From Thalassospira profundimaris (GTDB lineage: Bacteria; Pseudomonadota; Alphaproteobacteria; Rhodospirillales; Thalassospiraceae), in contig NZ_JPWI01000005.1 in the NCBI RefSeq assembly GCF_003326795.1, positions 124,001 to 188,000 on the forward strand: a DNA stretch of 64,000 nt. Direction: 5' to 3'. Shown piece after piece: positions 8,675 through 16,194 of this stretch. The notes under the pieces were generated by a model. It saw nothing but the letters and a program-made list of their open reading frames with translations. It was not told where the DNA came from and did no database searches. Each line of letters starts with the position of its first letter. Position 1 is the stretch's first letter. Made by a program: the position numbers and the translations under genes.

Positions 8675-11125
8675 TTAAACCGTTTCAATGCCCCGGTGTC
8701 GATTCGCCCCGGTTTTCGGGGATTCTGCCGCATCGGCATTGTCATCTTGCGGATGCACAATGTGTCGGTAGTCGGTGATCGGACGAGGGTAACCATATTT
8801 GTATCCCTGGACCGCGCGACAATCATGATCGGTCAGGAAGGTTTCCTGTTCGTCGGTTTCAACCCCTTCGGCAATCACATCAAGCGCCAGATCGCGACTC
8901 AGATTGATCACGGCGCGCACAATCGCCCCGGCCTGCGCATTGCCGACCAGTTTATTGACAAAAGACTGGTCAATCTTGATGCGGTCAACCGGGAAATTCT
9001 GCAAGGTTGCAAGCGACGAGTAGCCGGTACCGAAATCATCCATCGCAATCCGCACACCAAGTTTCTTGATATCCGACAGTATCTTCATCGAGCGCGCCGG
9101 ATTGTGAATAAGTGCGGTTTCGGTGACTTCAAGCTCAAGACGGTTGGGATCAAGGCCGCTTTCTTGAAGGATGCTGGCAACGACGTCGGGCAATTCGTGC
9201 TTTTGAAGCTGTACTGCCGAAAGGTTCACGCCGATGCCAAGCGGATTTTTCCAGCTGGCGGCCTCAAAACAGGCGGTGCGCAACACCCATTCACCAAGCG
9301 GGATGATCAAGCCGGTTTCTTCGGCAATCGGAATGAAGCGGCCGGGCGAAACTTGGCCAAGCTCCGGATCGTTCCAGCGCAACAGGGCCTCAAAGGACCG
9401 GATTTCCTGATCATCGACGTGACATTGCGGCTGGTAATGAAGTTCAAGCTGCCCGTTTTCCAGTGCAAGCCGCAGGTTCGAGGCCAGCTGCCGTTTGAAC
9501 CGGTATTCCTCGTCCATTTCGGAAGAATAGAACACCACATCATTGCCGCCCGACTGTTTGACCCGATACATCGCAAGATCGGCGTGGAACAGGATGCTTT
9601 CGGCATCGGCCCCGTCTGCAGGGTAATTGGCAACACCGATGCTGGCCGACAGTTTCGCGCGGTTCTCCTGATTGATGAAGATCGGCAATGCAATGCAATC
9701 AAGGATCTGCTGCGCGACTTCGCGGGTGTGGGTCATGATGCTGCTGGCACCGCTGCGGTTCTGATGATGGAGCAACACGACAAATTCGTCGCCGCCAACA
9801 CGCGCAATGGTGACTTCATCGGTCACCAGTCGGCCAAGCCGCGTTCCCAGTTCGCGCAAGGCGTGATCGCCTGCAATGTGACCGAAACTGTCATTGAGCT
9901 CTTTGAAGTGGTCGAAATCGACACACATGACTGTGACCGGAACACCGGTTTCATCAGCCTCAATCAGTGCCTCGGCCAGCCGGTCGTTAAAGGTCGTTCG
10001 GTTCAATAGTTGTGTAAGCGAGTCATGTTCGGCCAGAAAACGAATATGTTTTTCCGCGGCATAACGTTCACGCAGATCGCGGAGACCATAAATGACCGTA
10101 TCGTCGGCAATATCGTCGGCGGGAATTTCGCGACGGATGACCTCGACCGGCAATTCTTTCTGCTCGCCCAGACGCAGGGCCGTTTCGATATAGTTAAGGT
10201 TCCCGGTCTGGAACGCAGGCGGCGTATCTGGTAGCCAGCGCGTTAGAAAGTCCTGATCAATCACTTCATGGGGTTTGCTGTCGGTCAGGCGCAGGAAGCT
10301 TTCATTGGTATCAACGATCCGCCCGTTCTGGGTCAGGACCAGTGCCTCGATGGCGGAATCACCAAGAATACGCATCCGGTTGCTGACATGGTCGCGCATC
10401 TGGCGATCAACCAGTGCGGTAACAAACCCGATTGCAATCAGAAGGGCCGCGACAATTGCGACACCGATCGCCAGATAATGCTGGGAAATCAGTTGTGCAG
10501 GGACCGGAACTGTCGGGTCGGGGGTGATGATCAGGGCCCCCATGGCGCTGAAATGCATGGCAGCAACTGCCACCGTCAGATTGGCCTTGCCCAGAAGTTT
10601 CTGACGCGATGTGCGCGCCTGCCCGGCAAGCCAAAGCGAAACCATCCCGAAAATGGCGCCCATCAGGATCGCGGCAACCACGATATCCATATGCCAGCTG
10701 ATGATGCCGGGGACACGCATTGCTTCCATGCCGGTGAAATGCATCGCCGAAATGCCAAGCCCGACAACAAGGCCGCCGACCAGACGCGACGGCAACAAAT
10801 GCGGTCCGGTCATGGATGCGATGGCAAAGCCAAGCATTGTCGAGGCAATCGCAATGATCAGTGACGTTGCGGTCAGTGCGGGTTCATAACCGACCGGTAC
10901 AATCGGATCATAGGCCAGCATCGCAATAAAATGCGTCGCCCAGATGCCGCCACCCGTCACCACACCTGTCAGAAACAGCCATGCCAGTCTTTGCTGCAAA
11001 CGGCCCATGCAGGCCCGTGCATAAAGATTAAAGGCCGTATGGATCCCGCCCAATCCGATCGCAATCGCGATCAGAACCAGTACGATATCGTGCTGGGTCG
11101 CAAGGCAGTCATATATTCTGTACAT
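8675..11125 (-). CDS. MHYT-PAS-GGDEF-EAL cyclic-di-GMP signalling protein
   Basis: An 816-residue membrane sensor. The N-terminal MHYT domain (about residues 1-240) shows the repeated membrane motifs ATHFIAM, AMHFTGM and AMHFSAM, proposed to bind metal and sense O2, CO or NO. A PAS-like segment follows (about 250-350). The GGDEF domain has an intact RVGGDEF active-site loop, so cyclase activity is plausible. The EAL domain shows FEALLRW, EVTETAL, DDFGTGYSSL, KIDQSFV and AEGVET, all expected in an active phosphodiesterase. It is therefore a potentially bifunctional c-di-GMP enzyme, like Pseudomonas MucR/NbdA in architecture. It is transcribed alone. Confidence 0.9.
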   Translation of the reverse strand: MYRIYDCLATQHDIVLVLIAIAIGLGGIHTAFNLYARACMGRLQQRLAWLFLTGVVTGGGIWATHFIAMLAYDPIVPVGYEPALTATSLIIAIASTMLGFAIASMTGPHLLPSRLVGGLVVGLGISAMHFTGMEAMRVPGIISWHMDIVVAAILMGAIFGMVSLWLAGQARTSRQKLLGKANLTVAVAAMHFSAMGALIITPDPTVPVPAQLISQHYLAIGVAIVAALLIAIGFVTALVDRQMRDHVSNRMRILGDSAIEALVLTQNGRIVDTNESFLRLTDSKPHEVIDQDFLTRWLPDTPPAFQTGNLNYIETALRLGEQKELPVEVIRREIPADDIADDTVIYGLRDLRERYAAEKHIRFLAEHDSLTQLLNRTTFNDRLAEALIEADETGVPVTVMCVDFDHFKELNDSFGHIAGDHALRELGTRLGRLVTDEVTIARVGGDEFVVLLHHQNRSGASSIMTHTREVAQQILDCIALPIFINQENRAKLSASIGVANYPADGADAESILFHADLAMYRVKQSGGNDVVFYSSEMDEEYRFKRQLASNLRLALENGQLELHYQPQCHVDDQEIRSFEALLRWNDPELGQVSPGRFIPIAEETGLIIPLGEWVLRTACFEAASWKNPLGIGVNLSAVQLQKHELPDVVASILQESGLDPNRLELEVTETALIHNPARSMKILSDIKKLGVRIAMDDFGTGYSSLATLQNFPVDRIKIDQSFVNKLVGNAQAGAIVRAVINLSRDLALDVIAEGVETDEQETFLTDHDCRAVQGYKYGYPRPITDYRHIVHPQDDNADAAESPKTGANRHRGIETV

Positions 11126-11398
11126 TCAGGTGCCGTGTATTTCATTTTTGAACGCATTCAAGGCATAATGCAGTTTTCTAATGTGATTTTAATTCCTGTG
11201 GAACGGCCAAGGCAATTAATAATACCATGTCTATACATAGGTCGTGACATAGGTAGCGCCCTGCACGGGAAATCGGTCACGCCATGGCAAAAAGAACATG
11301 GCTTCTGATGTTGCTTTACGATCTGCATCCGTTTCCGGATCAGTTTGAATGGCAGGGACAGGGCCGCTTTTACTTTCCAGATATAGCGTTTTGGGCGC

Positions 11399-12427
11399 CT
11401 AGCGGATGGTCAGGTTGGTCTGCCCAATCATCCGGGCCTGTTGCCCGGGCCGGGTGAAGGTGACTTCACCGGAATAGTTCCCGGCCGGCCATGCGGCACC
11501 AGGGCGGTCCATATTGATAAAGAACCATTTGGCACGTGGTCCCTGATCATCGGGCTGATCAATGACAAAATCGCGATGACCGCCTTTGCCATTCGGGGTC
11601 TGCAAGCTCAGCCGGATGACATCACCATTATTGGCCCCGATCAGATAGGCCCAGAAATAAAGCCCGGGGCTTGTGCGCGGCAGTTCGGTCTGCTTGCCAT
11701 AGCCGCGCTTCAGATCAGATGCATTGGGCCGCGCCATCGAAAAGCCGTGCCCGTAAAGGGTAATGTCGTGATAGGTCAGTTGCGCGCGGGCCTCTGATGA
11801 CCAAAGGGCGGCCTGATCGGTCGAACAGGCATTTTGGTCGCTGGCCCCCATGGCCGTGCCGCTAAATGGATCAACAAGCTGATCATCCTTGCGCAGATTG
11901 AAATGCAGATGCGGGAAAGTTGCCTGACCCGACATGCCGATTTCGGCAATCATCTGTCCGCGTATCACGCGATCCCCTTTTTTGACCGCGACCGACCCGC
12001 GGCGCAGATGGCAATACTGGCTTTGCCAGCCATCGGCGTGATCAATCAGAACGCCATTTCCGCACTCGATGCCATCAAGGCTGTTTTTCGAAAGACGGCC
12101 TGAATCAATATCCTCGACCCCTTCGCGCAGGGCAACGACCGTGCCATCGGCAACCGAGCGCACGGCAACGCCACCGAGCATGGTGGCTTCGTCGGGGACT
12201 GAAAAATCAGTGCCGCGATGGCCGTCATATGTGGTTGTGCCACAGGCGAAATCAAGAATTTCGGGACCCGGGTCATGATCGACATAATGCACGATGCTGC
12301 ACGTATTGTTCGGGCAATCGACCGGTAGATCAAAGGGTGGGCCATCGGCCTTTGCAATGCCACCAAGGGTCAGGGTTGCGAACACGGAAAGAGCAAGTGT
12401 CCGAAAACGTCCTGATGGCTGTGGCAT
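11399..12427 (-). CDS. Exported M23-family metallopeptidase
   Basis: A 342-residue protein with a signal peptide (about 1-27, ending GGIAKADG). The LytM/lysostaphin domain spans about residues 60-195, with the zinc motifs HRGTDF (H-x3-D) and FPHLHFN (HxH) and an additional SQYCHL histidine, so it appears catalytically complete. The C-terminal 140 residues form a beta-rich domain of unknown role. Members cleave peptidoglycan cross-links or activate amidases. The ATG at 12427 is preceded by AAGGAGG, a near-perfect ribosome site. It is transcribed alone, upstream of and codirectional with the GGDEF-EAL gene but 270 bases away. Confidence 0.85.
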   Translation of the reverse strand: MPQPSGRFRTLALSVFATLTLGGIAKADGPPFDLPVDCPNNTCSIVHYVDHDPGPEILDFACGTTTYDGHRGTDFSVPDEATMLGGVAVRSVADGTVVALREGVEDIDSGRLSKNSLDGIECGNGVLIDHADGWQSQYCHLRRGSVAVKKGDRVIRGQMIAEIGMSGQATFPHLHFNLRKDDQLVDPFSGTAMGASDQNACSTDQAALWSSEARAQLTYHDITLYGHGFSMARPNASDLKRGYGKQTELPRTSPGLYFWAYLIGANNGDVIRLSLQTPNGKGGHRDFVIDQPDDQGPRAKWFFINMDRPGAAWPAGNYSGEVTFTRPGQQARMIGQTNLTIR

Positions 12428-12613
12428 GGGGCCTCCTTGGTCCTGATTACTCTATACAAAGGTGTATTTTGTCACGAAACACTTATTATCTAACACAAAG
12501 GTGAAGCCACTGCGACGCGCAAGATATTGTTCGTAAGGGCAGGTATCGCTATCACTTGGATTGCTGGTGATCGCCTCATAGCAGATAGTTTAACCCGACA
12601 AAGGCACACTGGA

Positions 12614-13405
12614 ATGGATCAGAACGGATTGCTGCGACTGGGAATCTTTGCCGCCATTCTTGCCGTCATGGCATTGTGGGAGGCCGTTGCACCCTATCGC
12701 CCAAAGGAAGCCGTGCGCCGTCCGATGCGCTGGCTGACCAATTTCGGATTGCTGCTGACCAGTGCCGCCCTTGCGCGCTTTACCGTTGGGGCGGCAATGA
12801 TTGCAACGGCAATCTGGGCACGAGATCAGGGGGTGGGTCTTAATAATCTGGTCGGGCTGCCCGCTGTTCTGGCGGGACTTGTCACCATCATCACTCTGGA
12901 TTGCGCAATTTACTGGCAGCATCGCTTTACCCACATGATCCCGTTGCTGTGGCGGTTTCATCGGGTACATCACTGTGATGTGGAATTTGATGTCTCGACG
13001 GCTGTGCGCTTTCACCCGTTCGAGATTGTGGCATCAGCCCTGTATAAGTCGTTCTTTGTCCTGCTGATCGGGGCCGATCCCTGGGCGGTGGTGATTTATG
13101 AAAGCATGCTTAGCGGCTTTGCCCTGTTTAATCACGGCAATGTGCATCTGCCCAAGGGCCTTGATCGGGCGCTGAGGATGCTGATCGTGACGCCTGATAT
13201 GCATCGGGTCCATCATTCCAGCGTCATGGGCGAAACCAACAGCAATTATGGGAATATCCTGTCGGTTTGGGATCGGTTGTTTGTCAGCTATATTGATCAT
13301 ACAAGAACAAACGACCATGACATGCAGATCGGTCTTGAAGAATTCCGCGATAAAAACAGCCAAAGCCTTCTTGGGGTGCTTTGGCTGCCATTTCGCCAGC
13401 CGTGA
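12614..13405 (+). CDS. Sterol desaturase/fatty acid hydroxylase family protein
   Basis: A membrane protein of about 263 residues with four or so hydrophobic segments and the di-iron histidine clusters of the family: HRFTH, HRVHH and MHRVHHSS, plus HNHG nearby. These enzymes hydroxylate or desaturate lipids and carotenoids at the membrane; the substrate cannot be told from sequence alone. The ATG at 12614 (MDQNGLL) is preferred over a TTG at 12527 because the extra N-terminal residues look unlike the family. The 3' end abuts the stop of the convergent methyltransferase with no terminator visible. Confidence 0.85.
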   Translation: MDQNGLLRLGIFAAILAVMALWEAVAPYRPKEAVRRPMRWLTNFGLLLTSAALARFTVGAAMIATAIWARDQGVGLNNLVGLPAVLAGLVTIITLDCAIYWQHRFTHMIPLLWRFHRVHHCDVEFDVSTAVRFHPFEIVASALYKSFFVLLIGADPWAVVIYESMLSGFALFNHGNVHLPKGLDRALRMLIVTPDMHRVHHSSVMGETNSNYGNILSVWDRLFVSYIDHTRTNDHDMQIGLEEFRDKNSQSLLGVLWLPFRQP

Positions 13406-14197
13406 TCAGGCCGGAACCATCCCGCGCACAGCAAGCGCGGACGCCACCAGTGACCGGCGTCCATCGGGCTTGCCACCAAGATAGGCCCGCATGGTGGCTT
13501 GTTGTATTTCATGGGCAATCTCGGCGGGTTGACGGGCGAAAAAGTCGCGGATCAGGCTGTGCGCGCCCATCAATGATTGCCAGTAATCATCAAAATCGAT
13601 GAAATCCATGCGCACGGCAAGTGTGGTGGTCGCCACATCTTCCAGCCCGGCATCGGACCAAAGATCAAACAGGTCATCCTCGTTCTGATAGGGAACGTCA
13701 AAGACCCTGGCACGCAGTTCTTCGCCTTCGCCCTCGGCAATCAGGGCGGCAACATCAAGAAACAGCCGGATAAAGGTCAGTCCGCCGATACGATCCCAGA
13801 CCGTGGCTGCAATCCGGCCATTGGCGCGCGTAACACGCACCATTTCGCCAACCGCACCGGCCGGGCCATCCAGATCGTTTAACAGCAATTGTGAGAAGGC
13901 CGTGTCAAAGCTGTCATCGGCAAAGGGCAGGGCGGATGCATCGCCGGTTTCAAAACGCACATTGGGTGCGGAACTGCGCAGGGCATCGGTCATATAATCA
14001 GACATCAGATCAATGCCGACGATCTCGGCCTTGGGGTAACGGGTGGCAGCGGCCAGTGTCAGGCTTCCGGTGCCACAGCCGACATCAACCAGTGCCCCGC
14101 AAGACGGGGCGGCAACAAAATCAAGGAAACTGCGTGACAAGCGGCGGCTCCATCGGCCCATTGCGATTTCATAGGTGTCGGCGATTGTCATATTCAT
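13406..14197 (-). CDS. SAM-dependent class I methyltransferase
   Basis: A protein of about 263 residues with the Rossmann SAM-binding motif LVDVGCGTGSLTLAAA near residue 35, the acidic loop IVGIDLM and the motif DDSFDTAFSQLLL. It resembles the UbiE/Methyltransf_11 group of small-molecule methyltransferases; the substrate is unknown. The ATG at 14197 is chosen because GAGGAAA precedes it; a longer reading to 14296 lacks a ribosome site and adds an uncharacteristic Cys-rich N-terminus. It is divergent from phaJ across a 278-base region that contains an 11-bp triple repeat. Confidence 0.8.
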   Translation of the reverse strand: MNMTIADTYEIAMGRWSRRLSRSFLDFVAAPSCGALVDVGCGTGSLTLAAATRYPKAEIVGIDLMSDYMTDALRSSAPNVRFETGDASALPFADDSFDTAFSQLLLNDLDGPAGAVGEMVRVTRANGRIAATVWDRIGGLTFIRLFLDVAALIAEGEGEELRARVFDVPYQNEDDLFDLWSDAGLEDVATTTLAVRMDFIDFDDYWQSLMGAHSLIRDFFARQPAEIAHEIQQATMRAYLGGKPDGRRSLVASALAVRGMVPA

Positions 14198-14375
14198 CGG
14201 ATCAGGTTTCCTCGATAACGGCTGTTTCACAGCCTTATTGAATTTTTGCGCATGGGCCACACAGCAGCCAAGTATCTGATGTGTCACCAATTTCATTTAT
14301 TGCAAGGCCGGATGGTTTGGCTATTCGACGAAATAGGGATTGCTCAAATTTTAAAATGCGCAATAAAATTACAAA

Positions 14376-14387
14376 TGCTGCGATGCA
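14376..14387. promoter_or_regulatory. Candidate PhaR operator upstream of phaJ
   Basis: TGCTGCGATGCA lies 88 bases before phaJ and differs at two of twelve positions from the perfect palindrome TGCTGCGCAGCA in front of the PHA synthase genes at 43048. A further TGCGCA lies at 14357. PhaR proteins are known to bind TGC-rich DNA; the assignment here is inferred. Confidence 0.4.
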
Positions 14388-14426
14388 AAATTAACCATAA
14401 ACGCGAAAATGCGACGGTCGTTTCGG

Positions 14427-14459
14427 CCAGAACAGGCCCAGAACAGGCCCAGAACAGGC
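14427..14459. repeat. Perfect 3 x 11-bp tandem repeat
   Basis: CCAGAACAGGC occurs three times head to tail without mismatch immediately upstream of the phaJ ribosome site. The 11-bp period keeps the copies on one face of the helix, as for a protein-binding array. It could equally be a slippage product. Confidence 0.8.
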
Positions 14460-14475
14460 AAGGGAACCACAGGAA

Positions 14476-14913
14476 ATGAAAGAAATGAACGGACTGGAGG
14501 GGCTGTATCTCGAAGATCTTGAGATCGGTCAGTCTGCAAGCTATGGCAAAACTGTCACTGAAACCGATATCGTGATGTTTGCCGGGCTTTCCGGGGATAC
14601 CAACCCGGTCCATCTGAACGAAGACTATGCCAAAACCACGATGTTTGAGGGGCGCATTGCCCATGGCATGCTTTCGGCCGGTTTCATTTCAACCGTGCTT
14701 GGCACCCGCCTGCCCGGACCGGGCACGATTTATCTGTCGCAGAACCTGCAATTCAAGGCGCCGGTACGTATTGGCGACACCGTAACCGCCAAGGTCATTG
14801 TGCGTGAAATCATCCCCGCCAAGAAACGCGCCATCCTTGAAACCAATTGCTATGTCGGCGATCGCTGCGTGATTTCCGGTGAGGCCGTTGTGATGGTTCC
14901 AAGTCGCGCCTGA
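14476..14913 (+). CDS. phaJ: (R)-specific enoyl-CoA hydratase, MaoC family
   Basis: A 145-residue single hot-dog-fold protein. The hydratase-2 motif FAGLSGDTNPVHLNEDYA contains the catalytic Asp and His, and AHGMLSAGFIS follows. PhaJ converts trans-2-enoyl-CoA from beta-oxidation into (R)-3-hydroxyacyl-CoA, the PHA synthase substrate. That fits the phaR, phaC, phaA and phaB genes elsewhere in the window. The ATG at 14476 follows GGGAACCACAGGAA; an ATG nine bases later is also possible. It is apparently monocistronic, with a large inverted repeat after it. Confidence 0.85.
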   Translation: MKEMNGLEGLYLEDLEIGQSASYGKTVTETDIVMFAGLSGDTNPVHLNEDYAKTTMFEGRIAHGMLSAGFISTVLGTRLPGPGTIYLSQNLQFKAPVRIGDTVTAKVIVREIIPAKKRAILETNCYVGDRCVISGEAVVMVPSRA

Positions 14914-14931
14914 CTCTCGTTTTGCCAAATT

Positions 14932-15034
14932 CCTGCATGGGATCAGACACCGCTTGTGCTGGTAAAGTCTGGACCATATCGGCATGGTTTGGGTGCTGAT
15001 CTGATCTGCCATGCAGGATCGGGCATGCTTTTTT
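14932..15034 (+). promoter_or_regulatory. Long inverted repeat with attenuator-like layout between phaJ and ribF
   Basis: CCTGCATGG (14932-14940) is complementary to CCATGCAGG (15009-15017). Inside it, GATCAG followed by CACC can pair with GGTGCTGATC (14992-15001), and ACCAT with ATGGT in the loop. Downstream, CATGC (15010-15014) can instead pair with GCATG (15023-15027), just before six Ts (15029-15034). The two pairings are mutually exclusive. It does not match the FMN riboswitch consensus. It may simply terminate phaJ. Confidence 0.45.
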
Positions 15035-15143
15035 GACGGAAAAGTCTTTACGCTCCGGGGGCGGGCCCTTTATAGCTGCCTGCTGGATTTGCCGATACGC
15101 GATCGGCTGACATGGATTAAGCAGCAAAGAGAGACCGGCGCGG

Positions 15144-16100
15144 ATGCGCGTTTTTCGATCTTTTGAAAACCTGACCGATGAGGCGCGCGGCGCTGTTGTG
15201 GCGATCGGCAATTTTGACGGTTTGCATCTGGGGCATCAGACGCTTCTCGATCAGGCACGTCTGATTGCCCGCGATCTCGGTGTGCCGCTTGCGATCCTGA
15301 CCTTTGAGCCGCATCCGCGCATGTTGTTCCGTGCCGATGACCCGCCATTTCGCCTGACCTCGGCCGAGGATCGCGAAACGGCTGCCGGCAGCATTGATAT
15401 CGATCTGTTCTTTGAGGTCGAATTCAATCGCGATTTCGCGGCGATGACGGCCGAAGAATTCATTGAACGGGTTCTGGTCACGGGGCTTGGTGTCAAACAT
15501 GTCGTGGTTGGCTGGGACTTCTGTTTTGGCAAGGGCCGTGCAGGCAATGTTGATTTGCTGCGTGCCATTGGCGAAAAGTCCGGTTTTGGCGTTACTGCGG
15601 TCGAGGCCGTCACCCACGACAACGGCGTGATCTATTCATCAACTGCCATCCGCCAGGCTCTGCGCGAAGGTCGCCCGCAAGATGCCACCCATCTTTTGGG
15701 ACGCCCGTGGGAAATTGCCGGGATTGTCGCCCATGGCGATGCGCGCGGCCGCACAATCGGCTTTCCGACGGCCAATGTTGCACTGGGCGATCATCTGCGT
15801 CCGAAATTCGGTGTTTATGCCGTCGAGCTTGGCCTGATTTCCGAGAAGGATGGCCAAACGGTCGAACGCTGGGTGCCCGGAGTCGCCAATATTGGCGTGC
15901 GGCCAAGCTTTGGCGGTGATGATGATGCCGGGCTTGAAGCCCATCTGTTTGACTTTGACCAGGACATCTATGATCGCCGCGTCCGGGTACGTTTGCACGG
16001 CTTTATCCGGGGCGAACAGAAGTTCGACGGGCTTGATGCCCTAAAGGCCCAGATCGCGGCGGATGTGATTGCTGCCAAAGAGATTCTCGGCAAGATTTGA
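15144..16100 (+). CDS. ribF: Bifunctional riboflavin kinase/FAD synthetase
   Basis: A 318-residue protein. The N-terminal FAD synthetase domain (about 1-185) shows AIGNFDGLHLGHQTLL, TFEPHP, VVGWDFCFGKGRAGN and the SSTAIRQAL motif. The C-terminal riboflavin kinase domain (about 190-315) shows GRTIGFPTANV and PKFGVYAV. It phosphorylates riboflavin to FMN and adenylates FMN to FAD in the cytoplasm. It begins a same-strand run with ileS (94-base gap) and lspA, an order common in Proteobacteria. Confidence 0.95.
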   Translation: MRVFRSFENLTDEARGAVVAIGNFDGLHLGHQTLLDQARLIARDLGVPLAILTFEPHPRMLFRADDPPFRLTSAEDRETAAGSIDIDLFFEVEFNRDFAAMTAEEFIERVLVTGLGVKHVVVGWDFCFGKGRAGNVDLLRAIGEKSGFGVTAVEAVTHDNGVIYSSTAIRQALREGRPQDATHLLGRPWEIAGIVAHGDARGRTIGFPTANVALGDHLRPKFGVYAVELGLISEKDGQTVERWVPGVANIGVRPSFGGDDDAGLEAHLFDFDQDIYDRRVRVRLHGFIRGEQKFDGLDALKAQIAADVIAAKEILGKI

Positions 16101-16194
16101 ATTTGTCGACGAACCCGCTATGATCCGCGCGCTTTTTGCGGAATTCACCGGGGGTTCGCCCTTTTAATTTGTTCAAGACGACAGGACCGTCACG

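Noticed and set aside
11284..11457. 57-codon plus-strand frame near the end of the M23 gene
   Set aside because: No ribosome site, and the 3' part is antisense to the M23 coding region; composition (many Trp, Phe, Gly) looks accidental.
14914..15143. FMN riboswitch before ribF
   Set aside because: The region folds strongly, but none of the conserved FMN-aptamer blocks is present.
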